Of a DNA stretch of 64,000 nucleotides, positions 42,901 to 53,491 are shown one piece after another. How positions within the stretch are numbered: the stretch's first letter is position 1; the number at the start of each line of letters is the position of its first letter. Source of the stretch: Siphonodentalium dalli (taxonomy: Eukaryota; Mollusca; Scaphopoda; Gadilida; Siphonodentaliidae); assembly GCA_032622095.1 (NCBI GenBank), contig CP136065.1, positions 241,035,530 to 241,099,529 on the forward strand. Reading direction: 5' to 3'. A model generated the notes under the pieces. That model did no database searches. It had not been told where the DNA came from and saw only the letters and a list, made by a program, of their open reading frames with translations. Made by a program: the position numbers and the translations under genes.

Positions 42901-45900
42901 AGCCCTTTCATGACAGAAGCTGCGTCTGTGCAGCATTAAAGATCGTGTGCGATTCCAAAGTCGGGTTTTGATGTTACATCCATATGGGCATCAATATTCT
43001 CAGAAACTACTGGGCGGATCTCACTGAAATTTTGTCTGGTCATGTATTTCGGCTATCCAGGCAACATGGGCTGGTTCTCGACTCCGCCCGACATTATTTA
43101 TTGTAACTGGTTCAGTTTTAATATTGCAATGCCAGGTACATTCGCTAGTTCAATATATAAATGCGAATGTGTGTGTCTCTCTTTCTCTATGTATGATTGT
43201 ATGTTCCTTTTTAGCCATCCACATTTCTGCATGATTCAGTCCAATTACGATGAAATTTGGCATGGATATGTATTTCGACTGGGTAACAACATAAGCTGGT
43301 CTGAACTCTGCCCCATGTCATCCTTTGACGTTATGTTATATCCGCACGAGCAAAATGGGAACTACATTTACTAGTTGGATCGCACTGAAATTTGGTACTG
43401 GCATGTAATGCGGCTCTCCGGTTAACATGAGATCAGTCTGGACTCCACCCGAAGTCACGTTTTGATGTTATTTCGCGGTTCTCATAAACTACTGGGCGGA
43501 ACTCACTGCAATTTAGTGTGGTCATGTATTTCAGCCCTACGGGTAACATGGGCTGGTTCTCAACTCCGCCGACATCGCATTTATTTTCAATTTTAATTTT
43601 GCCACACTTTGCCTGTGCAACACCAATGGACATCCAGCATGTTTTGAAAATTGAAATAGTCTATTTTCATCTCGATTGTGACCACATACATCTATTGTTT
43701 ATATTTAATTCCAATTTCTCTTCTCAGCGAGAATCAAACTGAATCTTACGAAGCTGAAGAGTTTAAAATATACAAGTAAATCTATTACAGATTGACAGAC
43801 AAGAATTAACTCTTTCAGTGCCACGGGCCGATCTCATCGGCCCTAGACCTCATTTTTTTTTTTTTAGATTGTTTTTTTTTTTGGGTTGAATTTTTTTTGG
43901 GCATGCTTAAGCATGCTATAGCGAATTTAAAAACAAACTGGATAAAACCTTAGGGGCATGTTATAACTCAAAACTATCACCAAGTATTCATAGTAATAAT
44001 ATTTATGCCCATGAAAAACGTAAGATTCCTTGGCACTAAACCTACAAAATAAGTCTGTTAAAGAATATAAGAAAAAATTATTAAAATTGTAAAAAATAAT
44101 AACAAATGATGAAAAATTGTTAGGCCAATGCATTCTCTTATATATGCGAGGCGACCTATGGTCGACTCGCATATATAAGAGAATGCATTGGCACAGGGTA
44201 TATGGGTTGATACAAAAATCGGACCTGGCACTGAAAGGGTTAATAGTGTATAGTATATTAGATATGAATCGAAGCCCCTGTCCGGAAACACTTCAATCGA
44301 TTAATATTGATTAAATTTAAAACATTTTCTTGTTTAAAAATGTGTGATTGTCTACCTAAAGACCAATAGTGATTACTGTTAACAGAGACCAGACATTTTA
44401 TTGTGTTAATTTTTTCACTTTTAAAGTTCATTTGACTCGTTATTGCTTATAATCCGACTCGTTATTGGGAATAATCCGATCCACCAGCATTGAAAAGACT
44501 ATAAAAGAAACAGTCGGTAACAACATCAAAAAAGCAAGACGAACAGCTTACAGCCTCATGCCGTAGGATTTCACGGAGTTAATGGTCTTGATCCCATCAG
44601 CTGTCTACATCTATACCAGACTTACATTGTTCCTGTACTGCTGTATGGTTGTGAGGTCCTACAACCTCAAGGATCCAACCTACTTAGCCTTGAGATGTTC
44701 CAGAAAAAAAATGCTTAAGAGAATAATGTCTCTACCAACCAGAGTAGCTGATCTCGCTACCTACATCCTCTCTGGAATACTTCCTATTGAAGCACAACTG
44801 GACATCTGGATACTCTGCCTATATTATAATGTCTGCACACAAACTGATAACAGCCTTGAAAAACAGATTGCCGAACGTCAAATCACAATGAAATCTGCCG
44901 ACAGCTCCAGCTCGTTTGTAGCTACAAGTAGACTGTTGTTAAAATATGAACTACCAAATGCAAGAGATCTACACCAGAGCCCATTCTCCAAAACACAATG
45001 GAAAAACATGACTAAGTATGCTGTTTCCAAATATTGGACAAACCAAATTTCTGAGCAAGCCAGCATCTCTAAAAGCCTCACACACCTGAGTACTCATGCT
45101 TTCCAGCCTGGTAAACCGCATCCAATACTCAAAGCTGACATCAACCCAGAAAAAGCTGCTGCAATGCTTGCTATTCGACTACAACTAGCAACAATGACCT
45201 ACAACTTAGAAAGCCGTCATTACACCAAGACTAAGAATGGAACCATATGCAGACTTTGTGGAGACGAAGACATACATCACTTCCTTCTGACCTGCTCAAC
45301 TCTAAAAGATACCAGAGAAAAAGTAACGACTCTGCTCACACATGAATACCAACTACTATGCTCTGCTGACTTTACTCGTCTCAATGATCAGCAGAAGATA
45401 CAAGCCATCTTAGATATCACTAAATTGGATCCTTCCATCAAAACAATCAGCAGTATGTTTAACCTGGCAGCCAATCGATACTGCTACTTGATGCACTGCT
45501 CCAGAAAGAAGAGATTCATCGACATGGCCAGAGAAACACGAACTAACAAAAGGATCAATGGAATCCAGGCACACACATAAATATCTATTTTATACAGCTG
45601 TTTTATACAGTCATTAACAGATCTCAAGCTGATCTCGGGGAAACTTGTACATATGAAACCCATTTGAATGTACATATCTGGACTATATTTTAACTACATG
45701 TACCTGGTTACTCCAAAAGGAGGTTACTCAAATGTGAGTGTAAAGAAGAAGTAAGTAAGTAAGTAAGCTTATAAGTATGGAAGAAAACAATACAAACAAT
45801 TAATCTAGGGCATTTGACAGTCGGAGCATAGCAATGGTAAAATACTCTAATGATCTATATCGCTATAATTATGATATCGCCTGAATGGTCTGTTCTAAAA

Positions 45901-48900
45901 ATAGTAACAATTATATGTCCCTTTTAATCATCTCATTTTCTAATTTGAAAATCAATATTAATTGAAAGAAGCATTCCCAGACATGTCATATCCAGGGCTT
46001 ATTTGATACGGGTAACATTTTTTTTTTAGATTTAAACATTCCGAGATTAAATTTACATCATCACGGATCACGGGAGAAAATTAAATTACATAGCTCTGAG
46101 GATATTTATTAAACTGTGAAATTCTTAAGAGAAACATGATTATCTGAATGGTCTTACTGATTCATGAGTAATTCAATTTTTCCACATTTCCCCTAAATAA
46201 AATTCATCTGATTTTATGATTGTCAATCAAATGGTATGAATGAGATTCAATAAACCCTTTCCCTATGTTTTCTCGATAACACAATATACCAATTACAGTT
46301 ATTAGACTATACAGTTCAGCACTCGCATAGTACAATTTCAACAGTTCAATGGACTGAATGGTTACAAATTTGAATGTCTATTTACTTGGATAAAATACGA
46401 CAGAAAATCACCATTTTCATCCTACTCTTCCAACCAAACCCATCTAAATCTATTCTTAACGTTTAGTCCTGTAAAAATATAGCATCCAATTACTAGACAC
46501 TCAAGAGTACTCCATTCTGTGTTATAATTAGTAAATTACATGTACAAGGACAACTTACATTAATAGCAGCCACTTTGATAGTTTCCTCCAGTCCATATAT
46601 CTTGGATCCGACAAGAAAGACACCATGCGACCAGACGACACAATCCGAATGGAACCAATATTCCTTTGATTTATCAAAGCTGTCATTCTCCGATCCAGAT
46701 TTCGATCTAGTTCGTTTGCGAGTTCTTTCTTTACCACTAGGCCCTGCCTTAGGTGTTCGCTCTTTGCTGCTAGGTCCTGCATGCGAATCACTGCTAGGCC
46801 CTGCCTTGGGTGTTCGTTCTTTACTACTAGGTCCTGCATGCGAATCAGTACTTTTATCACAGACAGCTGATGGGTCAAACCCTTCTAAGTGATAAGGACC
46901 CATCAAATCACCCAGTGTACTAAAGCAACTATATTTCCGACACAACGCACACACCCATTCTGTCTCGGGCACAATTTTACTAGTCGGCAGAAACACAGAT
47001 TTATCACTACGAATATTCGATAACTGAAAAGTGGTAAACTTATTTGAAGATAAACTCGTTCGTTTATCATGTTTACCCAAGTCATCATGACCTTGATTCA
47101 CTATTTTACACATTTCAGGATTATCACGTGGGCCCTGAATTCGTATGAATGGTCCCGGAGCAGAAACTTCCTTCTTACGTTTTCCTTGATTAAGATGCTC
47201 GAGGCTTTTCTGAAGTTTAAATTCCTCTAATGCATCTGATGAAACAGCAGCTGCTTTATGTGTTTTATATTTCCTTTTTCCTTTGGACTTCAAATCCTTC
47301 CCTTTCGGTGAACAGGAACGCCTATCTTTTTTCACTTTTACTGAGGAAAGTTGATCACATTTAACTTTTTGAATTGACGAGGGCAGTTTAGCATTAACAC
47401 TTGAGTCGGGCGGGTTTTTTGTCGGGGTTTCCACCTTTCTGTTCACAACTGATACCTTCAATGGTTGAACTTTTTTATCTGTGAAGATATCATCACTTGG
47501 CAACTTGACAACTTTCTTGTCCAAATCAATCTTTGTGAAAGTCCATTGTGAGGTAACCTGTGCCATATCGGAGAGAGAAGGACGGATCAGTTTTATTTTT
47601 GGGTTATATGCTTCACACGTCAGTTTTGGATCCTTGTTATAAGCTTTTGAATTCGACGAACAATCTTCTTTTTTAATACTAGTACTTTCAATCTTTAAAT
47701 CACTGTTCGCAGTAGCTTTACGTTTTTTGTGCTTATACTTTGTACTGTCTACTGTTACTGGAGACTCTTCCTTTATTGACACGTCCGATTCCTTTGAAAC
47801 AGATATATCAGCAGGATTCATTTCCGAAATTTCAATTGTTGGTTTTGAAGTCACTTTCGAATTGAATTTATCAGACTTCCTAGTTCGTTTTATCGGTTCA
47901 AATTCTTCATCATCAAGAAAATCTCCCTCGAACCAAGAATCGTTAGTAAGGCTTTCAGCAATCTTACGCTTATTCCGCGGTCGAAGACATCTCTTATTGG
48001 CATCTTCTTTCTTTCGTTTTCCAGCATTCCTCGGAGAAATATCACGTCTACAATTCAACTTATCTGACGACTGACTTCCGGGGTTAGAACTTGTATCAGA
48101 TGGATTTGACGGCCTACTTCCTGGCTTAGAACTCGTTTGAGAAGGATTATCTATTTTACCCGCAACTGGCCTGAATTTCGCAGGCTTCAATATATTCTTT
48201 TTGGCAAATTTTTTCTTGCTGTGTGAGGTATAGGTTTTGAAAAGTCCTTTTTTATACTTCGATGGTCTCTTAGTATTAAAATACACATCAAATGCATCTA
48301 CTTCATCTGTGCAATTATCAGTCTTCTCTTGAGAGATGTCATCAAAAGTTACATCCGCAACTTCTGTTTCTTCTGGAAGTTCTGGTTCATCCACAGTATC
48401 ACAAGGAACGGTTTCAATCTCGCCAGTTGTTTCATTCAAAACGTCAACATATTTCACATCACTTGCAGAAGATGATTGAGCAACCGTTTGGTCAGGATTT
48501 GATGTCTCAGCATCTTTCCCATGATCAGTAGAATCCTTATCGACTAGACTATTTTTAACATTTCCAGGGCTAGCTGCCGAGTCATTTGTATCTTCAGTAT
48601 CTTTATCGGTTAAAATGTCTTCTGCGATGAAGTCATTTGACTCCTCCGAATAACCATCATCGTCTAGCAGAGTGCCAGTGTCCCGGATTGTTTGTTCCTT
48701 TTTCACGGACTCATCGCTCCCACTTGCTGACAATTTGCGAGTTTTCTCTGCAGCGGAGGAATCTTCGGTAGCACCTAATGCTTTTGAATCGTCATCACAT
48801 GTTGGTGTTTTAACTGAATTGTCTGATCCTATGGATGATCTGTCAGCCTGTTTTTCAGCAGCTGCAGCTGCCAAATAATTCATCGTTTTTGTATAGCGTT

Positions 48901-51900
48901 TTTTTGGAGTGATGTTATGTCCCATTGGAAAGCGATCTTTTGGGTAATTTAGAAGAGCATCTTTGGTAGTATCAACTGCATTGTCAGTGATTGTTTTGGA
49001 AAAACTAGAGGTCGAACTGAAATCAGTTGTTGGTTTCAAAAAGACGCTTTCATTTTTAATATTTTCCTTGTCAGCTTTTGAATCCAATTGTTTATCCGAA
49101 ACATTTTGCACAACCGACGCTATTTCACCAGATTCAGGAAAACACACAGATCCACTCTCATCTTTCTTCCTTGGGTTTTCACTCAAATCAGCACTAGAAA
49201 GTGAGATTGAATTTTCATTGATAGCACTTGGTTTGTCTGCATTCATGGAGGTAGTATCAGGCTCTGAATTAATTTTCGCCAAAACAGAATCAATATCTGA
49301 TCTAATCAGATCAACACCTGATGAAGTAGAATCTAATTTTTGAAGGTCAGCATCCACAGAACTTTTCTCGCTTTCTCCGCTCTTCCCGGAGAAAGATCCT
49401 TCACCGAAGCTCGGAAAAGCGGATGCAGAAATTTGATCCGTGTAACTTGATATATACGAACCGAAAGGAGAATCGCTTGTTCGCGACCCATATCCTCTCA
49501 GATCCGTCAAGTCCGAAAGCTCGTCAATCTGTGAGGTTAAAGTTGAAGAAAGATTTTCTGTACAAGTACTAGTAATTAACTTTGAATAGTCAACAGTACA
49601 CACCTTATAAGCTGTTGAAAGTTCTGGCATTACATGAGGCATACACAGCTGGTTGTTGTGTGAAAACGGTAGCATATTATCAGCGGCATTAGTTGACGAC
49701 ACTGATGAGTCGCCAATGATACTCTTCGGGTCAACAACGTCCTTTTCAGGAAGCATGGACAATTTTTGAAGTGATTGTAATGGATTATTTGTCGATGCAT
49801 ATTTGCCATTCAGGAACGACATGTCCATCATATCTGTAGAGTTATGTAAGTGAACAGGGCTTTGGTTGTGGAAACGTGACGTCGGATAAGGCGAGCCACG
49901 GTGGCTATGCGGTGAGCAGGAAACTGGTGAAAACTGGTTCTGTGAATTGTGAGTCGGAGAGTTCAGCAATCCAGAGGTTGAATGTTGTTGATGAGCGGCT
50001 GAATTCGACGAACTATGAAGCGAGCCAGTCGATTTCATAGAATGAGTCGATCCAGTGGGCGACGCTATAGGCTGAATGCCATGAGGTGATCGCAATCCAG
50101 CTATACCGGGAGGCGTTGGCCCCGGTGATCTGACGCTATGAGCAGGACTGTGCAAGGACGCTGGGCTATCATTAGCAGCGTTTGGTCCACTATGGTGTGA
50201 GGAAGGACTTGTAACCATCATCGGACTAGTGGGAGATCGTCTTATGCTACCCTGACTATGAGGTCCCGTCGCAGCATAAGGATAACCTCCCATTCCTCCA
50301 TGTTGATTCATTGTGTTGCCATGCATGTTGTTGAATGGCGGAGACTGCTGTGGAATTTTGTAGCTACATCCTCGTTCTTTGTTCAGCGGGACCTGCACAG
50401 AGTTATTATGGGGATAACTCGCCTGTGTCATATGCAGGATATTATTCGCGATCTCCTGCGGGTTCTGAGGACTGAGGCCACGCATGTGAGGGTGCGACAT
50501 AACCACATTTTGCGACGGATGGTAATTCTGGCCACTATGCTGCTGGCTCTGCGGATGTCCAGATATTTGCTGTTGCGGTCTTGGCGGCTGATTCATCTGC
50601 TGTTGCCTATGTCCTTGTTGGGACACATTGAAAGCATTGCCGCGGCTGTTTTCAGGCCGCATGTTCTGCAGTCCGTAAGTTGATGGAAACTCGCCCCCAT
50701 ACTGTGGATTCATGTACATGGGGTTCTGAAGAGGCATACCATAGGGTCCACCAGTGTTGCCTTGGTAATACTGCTGCATGAGTGCCGATGCATTCTGATC
50801 GTAGCCATATGGATGCTGGCCTGCCATATCAGCTGCATTCATATTTATCTGGAAAATAAAGGATAAAAACTCTTAACCCTTTACCCAACAAACCGGCCAA
50901 AACCGGCCAAATAAAGCTTCAACAGCCTAAAATATCTTCGGTCTGTCTCAATAGAACCATACAAATATGGATATCATTGGAACCGGCTCCTTGACCACAT
51001 TGTGATAGTTACAGTTATGCCCTGTGCCAATGCATTCTCTTATATATGCGAGTCGACCATAGGTCGCCTCGCATATATAAGAGAATGCATTGGCCTAAAA
51101 AAAATCTTTTTTTAACACTTTTTACCATTTTTTCTTACATTCTTTAACAATTTTATAATTTTTAATGTGTTAAGCCAATGCATTCTCTTATATATGCGAG
51201 GCGACCTATGGTCGACTCGCATATATAAGAGAATGCATTGGCACAGGGCCGTTCTGTTGGGTAAAGGGTTAAAGATACTCAAGGCATTCACGCGATATAC
51301 TGTAAAACAAATATCATCATTACATGAAAAAAGAGATTGACTTTTTTCTTATTTTCATTATTAACTCATTCAGTGCCAGGTTTACTGGGGAAAACCGATA
51401 GCTGTGTGCCAGGTTTCGTCGGGGAAAGACCATCATTTACGCTAACTAGATATTTAGTTTTGACTATTCAATATTGGAAAGCAATCTAATTGACAGCAGG
51501 CATTGATATTATAGGCCCTACTCACAAACTGCTTTGAAAGTTCATGTTCATAGCTCCAAAATTGCATGATTCCATGACAATGAGGACTTCAAATTAACAA
51601 AGAAGTTACAAATCTGTTGTTTCATGTGGCCATCTAACCAATTTATTCAATGCAGTTTTAGACATCAAATTTGCTGGCGGAATAACATAGTACTTTGTTA
51701 TGGCAAGGATTGGGGGGAGGTTGTGATCAGTGATACTAACAAATTTTGTAAATGGGATGACATTTTCAAATACAATATCCGATTTCCAAGATTTCCATTT
51801 CTAGGCCATATTATTACACATCTCGAGAAATAACAAACTTCAAAAATCGACATCTGATCACTCTGAGCTTTGATGGGTAGGTTCCCGAAACCAAAGAAAT

Positions 51901-53154
51901 AGTAATTTAGGAGCGTCTGATCGGATTGAGTACCTTTAACACTAATATATTTGAACTTATTACACAATTAGCAATGTTTGCTGACAATCCATTTTAACAG
52001 TTTTGTTTCCATAACAATGGTTGCAACACGCGATTTTTCGTTATTGGAGAACTTACAATAATTACTAATATAAGAACAAAGTTTATCTTCTTAGTGGTAG
52101 TGTTTTAACACTTTTATATATTTTGCACATTTTCCCAATACGAGTGCCTTGGTTCCCTTTAATAGGGGTGATGGTTTTACATACTTTTTTTTTTGCACAT
52201 TTACTCACTGCGAGGGTTCTAATATTTCACAACTCCACCACAACACACATTTGAAAAATTCACAATTAAACTATTCTTGTCAAAATATTGAACAACACCA
52301 GTTGAGCTATTTCGTAAAACACAATGTCTGATCTACACATAAACGAAAACAAACAGTCCTTCATTCATTATATATATACAGGGAGCCTCACATATACAAG
52401 AGAATGCACTGGTTTATAAGGTAAATATTGTAAGGCCAATGTATTCTCTTATATATGCGAACCTCCCATATATAAGAGAATGAATTGGCACAGGGTTTTC
52501 GCAAAATTTCAGGAAGCTACAATCATGGGAGGGATAACTGTCAAGCCTTGAAATAGTGTGTCTGTCATTTGCAGAATGAGGTCCCCAGAGGGTGAATTTA
52601 GTGATGCTACCCCGCATAGCGGGCTAGCATCACCAAATTCGCCCTCTGCGGACCTCATTCGGCTTACACCTCAGCAGAATGAGTTTCCCAGAGGGTGAAT
52701 TTGGTGATGCTAGCCCACTATGCGGGGTAGCATCACTAAATTCACCCTCTGGGAACATCATTCTGCAAATGACAGACACACTATTTCAAGGCTTGATAAC
52801 TGTACTCTAACTGTTAGCATAAAAACATGCCAGATAGTTTTAAAAGTGTCTGCGACAGACAAAACATCTGAATGCATATGATGTCATAATGTTTGGAAGT
52901 CATGTCTACGTTTGTCAACGTTAATACCAATATGCACCAGTTATGACAGTTGATTTTCTATAAAATACAGAAAATTTTACTTGTCTGAATAAAGGTCGAG
53001 AGAGGTACCAGTAAGATCATAAAGTTAGGAAGACACATAGTTGACATACCTGATTATGGCCAGGATAGTTGGCAGCACCCATGCGGTTGCCATGGTTATA
53101 GTCTGGATTCATTTCTTCAGAGTAATGGTTGTTAACTGGAGCTGTTGAAGACAT
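39916..53154 (-). CDS. TCF20: TCF20/RAI1-family ePHD nucleosome-binding protein (3' end not found)
   Basis: Joined on the minus strand: 53154-53050, 50848-46559, 42865-42772, 39965-39916, about 1513 codons so far. The N-terminus is Gln/Asn/Ser/Pro-rich low complexity (QQYYQGN, 'SPTHNSQNQFSPVS'). Then come a long acidic/Ser region, basic tracts (KYKKGLFKTYTSHSKKKFAK, KHKKRK, KRKYKTHK) and, from about residue 1333, an extended PHD: 'WVCALCRKYS', 'GDLMGPYHLEGF', 'WFHSDCVVWSHGVFLVG', 'CSICKESGATLGCLHKGC', 'KYHVVCARCEGCYFDEDNF', 'SVLCPKHK'. This is the TCF20/RAI1/PHF-type ePHD, known to bind nucleosomes in chromatin regulation. Vertebrate TCF20 and RAI1 are about 1900-1960 residues, so this is shorter. 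Assignment to the TCF20/RAI1 group is firm; which paralogue is not decided. The neighbour is the convergent NPEPPS. Confidence 0.92.
40024..40437 (-). mobile_element. Family A MITE (copy 6), truncated, with flank duplication
   Basis: 40024-40060 and 40400-40436 both read 'aaaataggaccaagctgatt', 'ttcttcaa(t/a)cagttaa'. The left TTAACCCTTTACCCAACA end is intact. The other end is cut after 'gcataactataaccatcac', about 120 bp short of its terminal repeat. Two hairpins (40086-40153, 40305-40375) have an enlarged A-rich linker. It lies in the intron between exons 4 and 3. Confidence 0.8.
40438..40850. other. Intron 3-4, nothing recognised
   Basis: No supported feature. A stretch at 40650-40800 ('agtagaatgttacattcctc') resembles 54290-54400, an unclassified dispersed repeat. 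Confidence 0.5.
40855..41625. repeat. Dispersed repeat, inverted relative of 22655-23088
   Basis: Three ~190-bp units with 'gcaggtgcacaggttccc', 'aggaataaaagcttgaaca' and 'aaaattatgcat'. It ends with the terminal hairpin 'gctaaaacttg...caagttaagct' at 41577-41612. The head at 40860 is 'gatgggcctgtcccaggtgg'. Non-coding. Confidence 0.65.
41626..42180. other. Intron 3-4, nothing recognised
   Basis: AT-rich intron between the dispersed repeat and the minisatellite. No supported feature. Confidence 0.5.
42181..42800 (-). repeat. 35-bp minisatellite derived from exon 3 end and splice donor, ~18 copies
   Basis: On the minus strand each unit reads 'catgttgtatgtgctcgatg', 'tgaaggtaaaaatac'. The unit next to exon 3 overlaps the coding end 'CATGTTGTCTGTGCTCGATG' 'TGAAG/GTAAAA'. 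One unit is 3 bp short. Thus ~18 candidate donors lie in tandem. 35 is not a multiple of three, so extra units would shift the frame. Confidence 0.95.
42772..42865 (-). CDS. TCF20: TCF20-like exon 3 (ePHD middle)
   Basis: Minus-strand acceptor 'atctctttcag' at 42866, then AAC TGC... encoding NCSICKESGATLGCLHKGCL, QKYHVVCARCE, with donor GTAAAA at 42771; ends in phase 1. The 3' end of this exon and its donor are copied in the minisatellite at 42181-42800. The last base and the intron start are taken from the first array unit, since the protein continues correctly into exon 4. Confidence 0.9.
42900..43740 (+). repeat. Family B end fragment followed by ~500-bp duplicated repeat
   Basis: 42900-42955 matches the left end of family B ('gccctttcatgacagaagct', 'gtgcagcattaaagatcgtg'). 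After it, 42956-43110 ('aaactactgggcggatctca', 'aacatgggctggttctcgac') is repeated at 43460-43590 and partly at 43370-43440. Non-coding dispersed repeat inside intron 2-3 of the TCF20-like gene. Confidence 0.6.
43806..44243. mobile_element. Family E TTAA-flanked MITE with one hairpin
   Basis: TTAACTCTTTCAGTGCCA at the left and TGGCACTGAAAGGGTTAA at the right, an 18-bp inverted repeat with one or two mismatches. The terminal sequence differs from families A and B, yet at 44122-44196 it carries a hairpin almost identical to those of family A. A degenerate left end of the same family is at 51364-51430. Confidence 0.8.
44480..45775 (+). pseudogene. Non-LTR retrotransposon ORF2 C-terminus, 5'-truncated
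   Basis: An open frame runs to the TAA at 45578-45580 (332 codons from the nominal start 44582). In another frame upstream, 'NNIKKARRTAYSLMP', 'GFHGVNGLDPISCLHLYQTY' and 'VPVLLYGCEV' are the RT thumb region; a frameshift in the A-run at 44702-44710 joins it to 'KKMLKRIMSLP'. The C-terminus has the RT-associated zinc finger 'CRLCGDEDIHHFLLTC' (45248-45297). The 3' end has a 'gtaagtaagtaagtaag' tail at 45750, typical of some LINE clades. It lies in intron 2 of the TCF20-like gene, antisense to it. Confidence 0.85.
45776..46558. other. Intron 2-3, nothing recognised
   Basis: AT-rich intron immediately downstream of the large exon. No supported feature. Confidence 0.5.
46559..50848 (-). CDS. TCF20: TCF20-like large exon 2
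   Basis: The acceptor 'ttattttccag' (minus strand) precedes 50848; the donor is GTAAGT at 46558. 1430 codons in one frame. One giant exon carrying most of the protein is also the arrangement in vertebrate TCF20 and RAI1. It ends inside the ePHD after 'ETIKVAAIN'. Between the first zinc-binding pair and 'WFHSDC' is a Ser/Gly/Pro linker with repeated 'SDSHAGPSSKERTPKAGPS'. Upstream codons show three or four basic, NLS-like clusters. Confidence 0.95.
50873..51272 (+). mobile_element. Family A double-hairpin MITE (copy 7) beside the exon 2 acceptor
   Basis: Full-length 400-bp copy with exact 18-bp ends and TTAA on both sides. On the minus strand only 24 bases of intron separate it from the exon 2 AG (50849-50850), so the branch point is likely in or beyond the MITE. 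Hairpins are at 51026-51093 and 51174-51243. Confidence 0.9.
51273..52379. other. Intron 1, family E remnant only
   Basis: 51364-51430 has 'ttaactcattcagtgccagg' with a second 'gtgccaggtttcgtcgggga', a decayed family E end. The rest is AT-rich with no recognised feature. Confidence 0.5.
52380..52536 (+). mobile_element. Family B MITE, left end missing
   Basis: It starts in the first hairpin ('gggagcctcacatatacaag'), then linker 'tttataaggtaaatattgta', second hairpin (52437-52492) and 'gttttcgcaaaatttcagga', 'agctacaatcatgggaggga'. Adjacent to family D at 52541. Confidence 0.75.
52541..52796. mobile_element. Family D paired-palindrome MITE, complete
   Basis: Ends 'tcaagccttgaaatagtgtg' and 'cacactatttcaaggcttga' are perfect inverted repeats, continuing through 'tctgtcatttgcagaatgag'. 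Each half is itself a palindrome around 'gatgctaccccgcatagc' or 'gatgctagcccactatgc', so the element can fold as one long or two shorter hairpins. No coding sequence. Confidence 0.88.
53050..53154 (-). CDS. TCF20: TCF20-like exon 1 (start codon)
   Basis: ATG at 53154-53152, then MSSTAPVNNHYSEEMNPDYN and HGNRMGAANYPGHNQ, ending CAG with donor GTATGT at 53049. Thirty-five codons, phase 0, continuing into INMNAADMAGQHPYGYDQN of exon 2. The composition matches the Asn/Tyr/Gln-rich start of exon 2. The ATG of exon 2 (50842) is therefore internal. Confidence 0.8.
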
Positions 53155-53170
53155 GACACAGATTAAACAT

Positions 53171-53449
53171 ACTGTATACACCAATCAGTAAGCCCGGGGG
53201 GGGGGGGGGGGGGGGGCCTAGTGCACGTTTTTGCTCAAAAAGTGGGTACTGGACTTACTCACAAGGACCCCCCCCCCCCGTGCAAAAATTCAGTTAGCCT
53301 TCAGGTGATTGTATTCACCATTCAAATCAGTTCAAATGCTCAAAAATGGAGGTGGGCTTATCTATGAGGACAACCCTATGTTTTATTTAGGGTAAAAAAT
53401 CCTGACTGGGCTTATTTTTGATGATGGGCTTACTGACGGTGTATACAGT
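53171..53449. mobile_element. ~280-bp MITE just upstream of the TCF20-like start codon
   Basis: Ends 'actgtatacaccaatcagta' and 'tactgacggtgtatacagt' are inverted. The body has a G run at 53195-53216 and a C run at 53268-53279. It lies 17 bases 5' of the ATG (minus strand), so it is in the 5'UTR, the first intron, or the promoter. Confidence 0.75.
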
Positions 53450-53491
53450 AATACTACCATTCTGTCTACAGTGTATATTATTGGTGTTGCT

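Noticed and set aside
45748..45772. 'gtaagtaagtaagtaag' as a run of splice donors
   Set aside because: It sits at the 3' end of the LINE copy and is better explained as the element's short tandem tail.
50258..50683. 141-codon ORF on the plus strand opposite the large TCF20-like exon
   Set aside because: It is antisense to a clear coding exon with matching protein family; no domain and no start context.
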